This document shows, in pieces, positions 5,925 to 11,439 of a DNA stretch of 11,439 bases. The position numbers and the translations under genes were made by a program. The DNA is taken from positions 1 to 11,439 of the forward strand of contig JANYCL010000275.1 of assembly GCA_025360355.1 (NCBI GenBank). The letters are read 5' to 3'. Numbering within the stretch: position 1 is the first letter of the stretch; every line of letters begins with the position of its first letter. The DNA comes from Sphingobacteriaceae bacterium. GTDB taxonomy: Bacteria; Bacteroidota; Bacteroidia; B-17B0; Aurantibacillaceae. A model generated the notes under the pieces. It was not told the DNA's origin, did no database searches, and saw only the letters and a list, made by a program, of their open reading frames with translations.

Positions 5925-6710
5925 TTACGGACGCGGAAACATTCCATCCAAAAGCGAATCACGGAATTTACGAGGAAGTAGTTTACTTAACACCACTAAC
6001 ATATTTACATCACCTGAAGGAATGATCAAATATTTTTTAGAACCTTTTGCTTGTTTCAGAATTTTAATAGCAACAGTTTCGGTTTTCATTAATTTGCGAG
6101 GTGTTTCTTTTTTCATCCAAGCGGGAGCATTTTTTACTTCTTCGTGGAATTGAGGAGTGTCCATGTCGCCAGGACAAGCAACGTAAACATTAATGTTTTT
6201 ATTGAGTAATTCGCGGCGTAAACTTTCACCGAAATTAACTATTCCTGCTTTGGCCGCACAATACATAGAGTAACCTGCAGCACCCATCAATCCAAAGCCA
6301 GAAGAGATCATTAATAATTTAGAACCGCTTCCAAGTAAGGGTAAGAACTGATATGCGGAAAGAATAGTTCCCCAAAGATCGATCTCAAGATCTTTTTTTA
6401 TTTCGGAAGGATTTTGATAGTCTGAAAGTAATTTTGTTGTTACAACCCCTGCATTTAAAACCAAATAATCAATTTTACCGTATTCTGATTTTATCTGATC
6501 AAAACATTTTTTTAATCCGGCTTCATCAGTGATATCACACGAATATCCTTTAGCAGTAATTTTCTTGGCAGTTAGATCAGCAACAGCTTTGTTTATTTTG
6601 TCTTGATTCCTTGCTAAAATAATAATTGAATAATCTTCTTTCCCTAATAATTCAGCTAATGCAAAGCCTAAACCCGAAGAACCTCCTGTTATTAACGCTA
6701 CTTTTTTCAT
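5925..6710 (-). CDS. SDR resembling 3-ketosphinganine reductase (KDSR)
   Basis: Classical SDR of 261 residues, probably reducing the 3-keto group of the product made by the oxoamine synthase encoded 11 bases upstream. Visible marks are GGSSGLG (9-15), Asp59 in CDIT, NAG (86-88), the catalytic Ser136/Ser137 and the YCAAK motif with Tyr150/Lys154. After PG (180-181) comes DMDTPQFHEE, which resembles the DTDTPGF(x)EE stretch of eukaryotic 3-ketodihydrosphingosine reductases (Tsc10/FVT1) and is rare in general SDRs. The C-terminal segment (225-261) has a hydrophobic stretch, LVVLSKLLP, also typical of that group and possibly membrane-associated. It is the last gene of the ACP operon. A general fatty-acyl ketoreductase role is the main alternative; in sulfonolipid producers the equivalent enzyme would reduce 3-ketocapnine. 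Confidence 0.78.
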   Translation of the reverse strand: MKKVALITGGSSGLGFALAELLGKEDYSIIILARNQDKINKAVADLTAKKITAKGYSCDITDEAGLKKCFDQIKSEYGKIDYLVLNAGVVTTKLLSDYQNPSEIKKDLEIDLWGTILSAYQFLPLLGSGSKLLMISSGFGLMGAAGYSMYCAAKAGIVNFGESLRRELLNKNINVYVACPGDMDTPQFHEEVKNAPAWMKKETPRKLMKTETVAIKILKQAKGSKKYLIIPSGDVNMLVVLSKLLPRKFRDSLLDGMFPRP

Positions 6711-6721
6711 GGATTGTTATT

Positions 6722-8023
6722 TTATTTTTTTAAAAAATCAAATTTAGCTGCAGACTGCAGAATAACATCAGCTGCTTTTTTTAATTGCTCTTGAGTATGT
6801 TCTGATGTAATGAACATTCTTATACGCGCTTCATTTCTTGGCACTGCAGGGAATTGAATGATACTTGTATCTAAACCACTGCGTTGTAAATGATCATTCA
6901 ATTGTAATGTTTTGCTTTCTGCACCAAAATGTACGATCACAACCCAGGCATCGCCTTCACTTAAAACAACTTTACCTTCCAGTAAACTTCTAAAATAAGT
7001 TGCGTTTGATTTTAATCTTTTTCTTCTTTCAGCACCAAGCGGTCCGGATGCTAATTCAATTACTTTGGTCATACCTCCTGTTACAGCAGGATCTAATGCG
7101 CAAGAGAACATGCGGCACTTTGCGTACCAATTCATGTATTGTACAATTTCTTTTTTTGCATAAACAGCACCACCAACACCACCAAATGCTTTGCTGAATG
7201 TCATAACATACATATCAACATCTTCTAAAACTCCTTGCTGTTCACAAACACCTTTTCCGTTATCACCAGCAACTAAAGCTGAATGTGCTTCATCAACTAA
7301 AGTAAATGCACCATATTGTTTTGCTAAACGAACTACTTCTTTTAAATTACCGTAATCGCCGTCACCGCTGTAAATTCCTTCAACACAAACTAAAACTCTT
7401 GTAAAATCATCACATGTTTTTTTCAATAATTCTTCAAGATGCGCCATATCGTTATGACGGAAAAATGTCATTTCTCCTCCTGAAAGTTTTGCACCTTCAA
7501 CAATTGACATGTGAGAAGCTGCATCCATGATAACGTGGTGACCGGGTTTTATAAAAGCAGAAATAGCACCAAGATTTACACTGTAGCCGGCAGTAAATAA
7601 AGAAACACCGCGTCCGGGTAAACCGAAAAATTTTACTAAAGCTTCTTCTAATTGTTTATGTACTAAATAAGTTCCACTGATAACAGGAGAACTTGAAGCG
7701 CCTAAACCATATTTTGCAACTGCATCCTGTGCTGCTTTAATAACATCCGGATGATAACTGAATCCTAAATAATTGTAGCTTGATAAATTTACAACGTGAA
7801 CTGATTCGCCATTCGCACGTGCAAGATCTGTTTCAGTTGTTTGTGTTCCCGAACGTGCGGCTTCAAATGTGTATATTTTTTTTTCGTTTAAAACATCAAC
7901 ATATTCTGAAAAAAGTTCGATCTCTTCCAGTTCGGCCGACATATTCATCATGAACATATCATAGGTATATTCAGCATAATGATCGTGAACATGCTTGATC
8001 AAACTTTCGTCAATGGTGGGCAT
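6722..8023 (-). CDS. Alpha-oxoamine synthase, serine-palmitoyltransferase-like (PLP enzyme)
   Basis: PLP-dependent enzyme of the alpha-oxoamine synthase family (SPT, KBL, BioF, HemA). It decarboxylatively condenses an amino acid with an acyl thioester to give a 3-keto amine. The PLP-stacking His171 is in SHMSI, Asp244 and His247 are in VDEAHS, and the Schiff-base Lys278 is in TFSKAFGG. The substrate-side motif SSYNYLGF (81-88) and SGTYLVHKQLE (116-126) are closer to SPT/LCB2 than to BioF. An N-terminal extension of about 50 residues makes it 433 residues, longer than the ~400 of Sphingobacterium-type SPT. It stands between a KDSR-like reductase and a FabL-like SDR, with an acyl carrier protein in the same operon, so an acyl-ACP rather than acyl-CoA donor is likely. 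Serine (sphingolipid) or cysteate (sulfonolipid) are both possible co-substrates; residues here do not decide. Confidence 0.85.
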   Translation of the reverse strand: MPTIDESLIKHVHDHYAEYTYDMFMMNMSAELEEIELFSEYVDVLNEKKIYTFEAARSGTQTTETDLARANGESVHVVNLSSYNYLGFSYHPDVIKAAQDAVAKYGLGASSSPVISGTYLVHKQLEEALVKFFGLPGRGVSLFTAGYSVNLGAISAFIKPGHHVIMDAASHMSIVEGAKLSGGEMTFFRHNDMAHLEELLKKTCDDFTRVLVCVEGIYSGDGDYGNLKEVVRLAKQYGAFTLVDEAHSALVAGDNGKGVCEQQGVLEDVDMYVMTFSKAFGGVGGAVYAKKEIVQYMNWYAKCRMFSCALDPAVTGGMTKVIELASGPLGAERRKRLKSNATYFRSLLEGKVVLSEGDAWVVIVHFGAESKTLQLNDHLQRSGLDTSIIQFPAVPRNEARIRMFITSEHTQEQLKKAADVILQSAAKFDFLKK

Positions 8024-8025
8024 AA

Positions 8026-8850
8026 TTAAACTGTTTTAAGTTTATTTTTTTGAGAACGGGTATAGATCTCCATTAAATTGTCGAAAAAGGTTGTGCCTTT
8101 GTCAACAGTAATTGTTTGTCCGCTTATGATATCACAATATCCTGAACACAAAGCAACAATTGCTTCAGAAAGTTCTTCAGGCTGGATCCAATAATTATCC
8201 GGAACAAATTTTTTGGCAAAATCGGCAAGCTCTTTTCCAAAAGTATTTTCTAATGATTGTGTTTTGATCGCTCGTGAACGAACTGCATTAATACAAACGC
8301 CATGTTTATGTAAACGGTAATTAAGATATTTCACAAATACTTCCATTACTGTTTTTGATGCAGCCACATAATCATAACCGATCGAATAATTTGTTGGTCC
8401 TGTTGAAGAAACACCAATTATGTATTTAGGATAATGACCGAAAGCTTTTTCAATTTCTTTCGTGTAAGAGATCATTGGCCAAGTGGAGTAGGATATACTT
8501 TGCTTTAAGCCTTTAAGAGTATAGTCTTCAAAACAATTGATCACCATTGCTGATGACACATTGCTGATAAAAATATCTATTTTAGAAATGCCTTGTTGTT
8601 TGAGTTGCTCCAATAAGGATTTTGTATCTTCATTATTAGAAACATCAGCGTAAAGCAAAATTGGCTTAGGCGCTTTTTGTTTTTGAAAAGCTTCATAAAT
8701 TGCCTCTTCATTATGATCTCCCCAACGGTACGTAAGAACACAAAGGGCACCTCTTTTACTAAATGACAAACCGGTCTCTAAACCTATGCCGCGGGTGCCC
8801 CCGGTTATTAATGCTACTTTACCGGAGAAATCTAAAAAAGAATTACTCAT
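8026..8850 (-). CDS. FabL-like SDR (enoyl- or ketoacyl-thioester reductase), paralog 1
   Basis: SDR of 274 residues with cofactor motif GGTRGIG (17-23) and ADV (68-70). FISNVS (94-99) stands where most SDRs have NNAG. The active site differs from classical SDRs: the residue four before Lys166 is Val, whereas Tyr159 lies seven before it (YDYVAASK). This Tyr-x6-Lys spacing is that of FabI and FabL enoyl-ACP reductases, and the surrounding pattern is closest to Bacillus FabL. The C-terminal SGQTITVDKG (243-252) is the standard SDR end. It is two bases from the oxoamine synthase gene and three from the ACP gene, so its substrate is probably carried by that ACP. A clear paralog is encoded at 10072-10875 on the other strand, sharing the YS/WPMI, YPKY and VKYLNY-like segments. 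Enoyl versus keto specificity is not settled. Confidence 0.8.
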   Translation of the reverse strand: MSNSFLDFSGKVALITGGTRGIGLETGLSFSKRGALCVLTYRWGDHNEEAIYEAFQKQKAPKPILLYADVSNNEDTKSLLEQLKQQGISKIDIFISNVSSAMVINCFEDYTLKGLKQSISYSTWPMISYTKEIEKAFGHYPKYIIGVSSTGPTNYSIGYDYVAASKTVMEVFVKYLNYRLHKHGVCINAVRSRAIKTQSLENTFGKELADFAKKFVPDNYWIQPEELSEAIVALCSGYCDIISGQTITVDKGTTFFDNLMEIYTRSQKNKLKTV

Positions 8851-8853
8851 GAA

Positions 8854-9099
8854 TTATGCCTTAGGAGAAAAAGCTACAAACTTGTCAACTAGTCCTGAAA
8901 TGTTTTTTATATCCGATAACTCAGTACGTGGAATTTTAATTTTAAGTTCACGCATAGTGCCGGAAACTATTTCAACAATGTCTAAACTGTTAACACCATA
9001 ATCTGTAAACTTTTTTTCAGGGTCGATTGTTTCGGTGATCCCCGGTACAGATTTATGCATGTTCTTTTCAATTACTTTTAAAATTTCTTCTCTTTCCAT
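8854..9099 (-). CDS. Dedicated acyl carrier protein
   Basis: Acyl carrier protein of 81 residues, first gene of the minus-strand operon. The phosphopantetheine attachment site is Ser38 in YGVNSLDIVEIV, with Asn in place of the Asp that usually precedes it (NSL for DSL). The four-helix PP-binding pattern is otherwise complete, with an acidic helix 2 and the hydrophobic end LVDKFVAF. It is followed after three bases by a FabL-like SDR, then by the oxoamine synthase. This recalls the Caulobacter sphingolipid genes, where SPT works with a dedicated ACP. It is probably not the housekeeping ACP, which would usually sit between fabD/fabG and fabF; I infer that it carries the acyl chain used by the oxoamine synthase. 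Confidence 0.9.
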   Translation of the reverse strand: MEREEILKVIEKNMHKSVPGITETIDPEKKFTDYGVNSLDIVEIVSGTMRELKIKIPRTELSDIKNISGLVDKFVAFSPKA

Positions 9100-9139
9100 A
9101 TTAATTAATTGCTATTCAATTGTTATTTTCTTCGAGCCT

Positions 9140-9147
9140 CAAATTTA
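9140..9147 (-). promoter_or_regulatory. Probable -7 promoter box for the ACP operon
   Basis: On the minus strand this reads TAAATTTG, an exact TAnnTTTG match, 40 bases upstream of the ACP start codon. That leaves a leader of roughly 30 bases. The -33 region, 19-20 bases further upstream, is T-rich but lacks a perfect TTG. The 224 bp region 9100-9323 serves both divergent operons; no equally good box was found for the plus strand. Confidence 0.5.
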
Positions 9148-9323
9148 ATAAATTTCACAGGTTATTATAAAAAAGAATATGGGAGTTATTAAGAGTCTGA
9201 ATGCTCAATTTTTTATGAAAAATGACTAAGTTTCCCGTTTAAGACTAAATATTTTCCTAATTTTACTTTTAGCTTTAAAATTGGCAAAATAAGAGGTGTT
9301 TTTACCTAATAAATGACTAAAAA

Positions 9324-10088
9324 ATGGGTTCTTCATCAACAGAATTAATAAAATTTTCACTGGAATCTTCAGGAATTGCATCGTTGCAAATGCTTGATAA
9401 ACAGGGTAAAAACGGATTAACACCCGATTTTGTGGAGGCTCTTATCGATAACCTTCTTGAAATTAAAAACAATGAGGATATTAAAGTATTAGTTATTAGC
9501 GGTTTACCTGATATTTTTTGCTCAGGCGCTGATCTGGAAACACTTGAAAAGCTCTGCAAAAAACAAATAAAACCTGTTGATATCGTCCTTTCCAAAATGA
9601 TCCTTGATATACCGGTTCCGATTATTTCGGCTATGGAAGGTCATGCGATCGGCGGAGGTTTGGCCTTAGGTTTATGTGCGGATATTGCCATTTTAGCTGA
9701 AGAAAGTCGTTATGGTTGTTCTTTTATGAACATGGGATTTACTCCGGGAATGGGAATTACTAAATTAATGGAACATTATATGTCGCCGGCCATTGCGCAG
9801 GAAATGCAATACACAGGTAGTTTTTATTTGGGAAAGAATTTAATTGGGAAAACAAATTTCAATTATATTTTACCAAAATCAGAAGTTCTTGAAAAAGCAA
9901 ATGCTCTTGCCGACGCAATGTCGGAAAAACCTAGAAAAGCTTTATCGGTTTTAAAACGCTATCAAAGTATGAGTCGCCGAAAAATGTTTGAGGAAACTTA
10001 TAGCATTGAAACTATGATGCACGAATTAACTTTTAACGAAGAAGAAATATTAAAAACAATAAAAGAAAATTATGTCAGGTACAAATAA
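9324..10088 (+). CDS. Crotonase-fold protein of the PksI/ECH2 type (probable acyl-ACP decarboxylase or isomerase)
   Basis: Enoyl-CoA hydratase/isomerase superfamily protein of 254 residues. The oxyanion-hole segments are present: FCSGADL (65-71) and HAIGGGLALGL (107-117). Both classical hydratase glutamates are missing: the position after GGGx is Ala114 and the second is Phe134. The FMNMGFTPGMGIT stretch (134-146) and the MMHELTF(N)EEE end (231-241) are instead typical, as I recall them, of PksI/CurF-ECH2/MupK. Those proteins decarboxylate 3-methylglutaconyl-ACP in polyketide beta-branching. His233 in MMHE corresponds to the His reported as catalytically relevant there. The last 17 bases overlap the start of the next SDR gene, so translation is probably coupled. 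No HMG synthase, second crotonase or ketosynthase is visible in the window, so the substrate may differ from that of true beta-branching. Confidence 0.8.
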   Translation: MGSSSTELIKFSLESSGIASLQMLDKQGKNGLTPDFVEALIDNLLEIKNNEDIKVLVISGLPDIFCSGADLETLEKLCKKQIKPVDIVLSKMILDIPVPIISAMEGHAIGGGLALGLCADIAILAEESRYGCSFMNMGFTPGMGITKLMEHYMSPAIAQEMQYTGSFYLGKNLIGKTNFNYILPKSEVLEKANALADAMSEKPRKALSVLKRYQSMSRRKMFEETYSIETMMHELTFNEEEILKTIKENYVRYK

Positions 10089-10875
10089 ACAACGTGTAGT
10101 TTTAATTACAGGTGGGACAAAAGGAATTGGTAAGGAAATTGCAATGAAATTTGCGGAGCATGGCGATCAGGTAATTATAACGTATGGCTGGGGAAGTATT
10201 GAAGAAGAGGATGTGATAAATGAATTTAAAGCAAAAGGACTCTCTGCGCCGGTTCTAAAACAAGCCGATGTAGTTAACGCTGATGACACGCTTGATCTGT
10301 TGAATGAAATAAAAACAAAATTCGGAAAGCTTGATGTTTTTATTTCAAATGTTTCGTTTACTACCCTTGTGAAAACAATGGAAGATTATAATGAAGCGTA
10401 TTTATTAAAAAGTATTGAATACAGTTGTTGGCCAATGATAGAATACACACGTCAGATGAAAAACATATTTGGTGTTTATCCAAAATATGTATTCGCTCTT
10501 TCTTCTCACGGCCCAGATCGCTTTCATAAGAACTACGATTTCGCTGCAGCAACAAAAGCTTTAAATGAAGTTTTAATAAAATATCTTAACTATCATTTCT
10601 ATAATGATGATGTTATTTTTAATATTCTGCGTACTCGTCCGGTAATTACCGATTCACTTTTATCTACACTCGGAAATGAATGGGTTGATTTTATCAAAAA
10701 ATATGACATTCCCGGAACGCATATTGAACTTGAGGAAGTCGCAAAAGTAACTTACATGATGTGCAGTGGTTTAATGGATGGAATAAGAGGACAAACTATT
10801 ACTGCCGACAGAGGATATGATTTTGCAGAAGGTTTACAGCGAATGTATGTTGATGCAGAAGAACTGGGACTTTAA
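10072..10875 (+). CDS. FabL-like SDR (enoyl- or ketoacyl-thioester reductase), paralog 2
   Basis: SDR of 267 residues, paralogous to the product of 8026-8850. The cofactor motif is GGTKGIG (14-20), ADV lies at 65-67 and FISNVS at 90-95. Candidate catalytic residues are Ser144/Ser145, Tyr155 and Lys162 with Tyr-x6-Lys spacing (YDFAAATK), as in FabL and FabI rather than classical SDRs. Shared with its paralog are TYxWG, YS(x)WPMI(x)YT, YPKY, KYLNY and GQTIT, so the two arose by duplication and may form a heteromer or act on successive intermediates. The ATG lies inside the 3' end of the crotonase gene with a 17-base overlap. It ends 14 bases before the stop codon of the convergent desaturase gene. 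The substrate is presumably an ACP- or CoA-bound acyl chain. Confidence 0.8.
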   Translation: MSGTNKQRVVLITGGTKGIGKEIAMKFAEHGDQVIITYGWGSIEEEDVINEFKAKGLSAPVLKQADVVNADDTLDLLNEIKTKFGKLDVFISNVSFTTLVKTMEDYNEAYLLKSIEYSCWPMIEYTRQMKNIFGVYPKYVFALSSHGPDRFHKNYDFAAATKALNEVLIKYLNYHFYNDDVIFNILRTRPVITDSLLSTLGNEWVDFIKKYDIPGTHIELEEVAKVTYMMCSGLMDGIRGQTITADRGYDFAEGLQRMYVDAEELGL

Positions 10876-10889
10876 TTCTTTTCTATAAA

Positions 10890-11439
10890 TTATGCCGTTT
10901 GCATTTTCGGCTGCGGTTTAACAACAACATAATCATCGATCTTACGTGTGCGTTCTTTTAAAAGAGCGATTGCTTGTTCCTTAGTTTTTATTTCAGGATT
11001 TACAATTACCATTTTTTCAGCAAGCTTATTGTAATTTTTTGTCATCAGAAAAAACCAAACCTGAAAAAAATCTATTCCCTGAAAAATAATTGCGTTCTCT
11101 GGTCCGTACTTATCAATATTCTTCATGAACTCGCCGGGTAATTCTAACCAATGCATGGCAGGTTTTAAATGATGTACAATATGATAGCCGTCATTAAAAC
11201 ATGTGTGATTATAACGAACATTAATGCAATTGATGGAATTGTTGTAATTATTTTTGGGCTTATCTCTGTTAATAAATGCGTGTTGTCCCCAATTTCCCGC
11301 CATCATTAAAAAGCGTACTATGAAAACAGGAATAATAAAAATAAACAATGAAGCTTTGAAATTAAAAAATATTAAAGCGATAGCAACTATCCAGAATGAA
11401 ATTTCACCAACCACCAGATTTTTACGGATCTTAATTCTA
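10890..11439 (-). CDS. Membrane fatty acid desaturase, partial (5' end outside the window)
   Basis: C-terminal ~183 residues of an integral-membrane di-iron fatty acid desaturase. The frame stays open to the right edge, so the N terminus lies beyond it. A GTG at 11412-11414 could be mistaken for the start, but open coding sequence continues upstream of it. Visible are hydrophobic segments around the first 40 residues after that GTG, a histidine motif GNWGQHAF, and the C-terminal box DGYHIVHHLKPAMHW with the HxxHH iron ligands. A cytoplasmic tail of about 85 residues follows. The first histidine box must lie outside the window. It converges on the FabL-like SDR. A role in unsaturating the acyl chain of the cluster product, or general membrane lipid, is plausible; position of desaturation cannot be told. 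Confidence 0.85.
   Translation of the reverse strand, partial: RIKIRKNLVVGEISFWIVAIALIFFNFKASLFIFIIPVFIVRFLMMAGNWGQHAFINRDKPKNNYNNSINCINVRYNHTCFNDGYHIVHHLKPAMHWLELPGEFMKNIDKYGPENAIIFQGIDFFQVWFFLMTKNYNKLAEKMVIVNPEIKTKEQAIALLKERTRKIDDYVVVKPQPKMQTA

Noticed and set aside
9317..9595. Minus-strand ORF opposite the crotonase start
   Set aside because: It is antisense to a well-supported gene, with no recognisable domain; it is a shadow of codon composition.
11412..11414. GTG as the start of the desaturase gene
   Set aside because: The frame remains open upstream to the window edge, and a desaturase needs more membrane segments and a first histidine box before this point.

Overview
The window looks like chromosomal DNA of a Bacteroidota bacterium. 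It is AT-rich, has no obvious Shine-Dalgarno sites, and carries TAAATTTG boxes that fit the Bacteroidota -7 promoter consensus TAnnTTTG. The gene families also fit: a LytS/LytTR pair, a DUF4833 protein, and a serine-palmitoyltransferase-like enzyme with its own acyl carrier protein. I cannot place it at genus level.

Layout: (1) 1-1883, a LytS-type sensor kinase and LytTR response regulator, one base apart, preceded by phased TGTGA repeats that may be their operator. (2) 1884-4146, an AraC-family regulator and a short-chain dehydrogenase (SDR), bracketed by two diverged copies of a ~96 bp repeat and two strong hairpin terminators. Read on the minus strand, each repeat copy holds a 26-27 codon ORF. 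Its first 22 residues are identical between copies although eight bases differ, which suggests an unannotated micropeptide gene. (3) 4147-5920, a small Omp85-type outer-membrane barrel on the minus strand, divergent from a secreted DUF4833 protein on the plus strand. (4) 5925-11439, a lipid or aminolipid cluster built on two divergent operons. The minus-strand operon runs acyl carrier protein, FabL-like SDR, alpha-oxoamine synthase, 3-ketosphinganine-reductase-like SDR. The plus-strand operon runs a PksI/ECH2-like crotonase and a second FabL-like SDR. A fatty acid desaturase converges on it from the right edge and is cut by the window.

Working model for region 4 (inference): an acyl chain is built or modified on the dedicated carrier protein, with the FabL-like reductases and perhaps the crotonase and desaturase shaping it. 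The oxoamine synthase then condenses it with an amino acid (serine, or cysteate for sulfonolipids), and the KDSR-like enzyme reduces the 3-ketone. The unusual part is a crotonase of the polyketide beta-branching type (no catalytic Glu at either classical position) and duplicated FabL-like reductases beside an SPT-like enzyme. No ketosynthase, HMG synthase, N-acyltransferase or phosphopantetheinyl transferase lies in the window, so the product cannot be named. I saw no CRISPR array, tRNA, rRNA, transposase or integrase.
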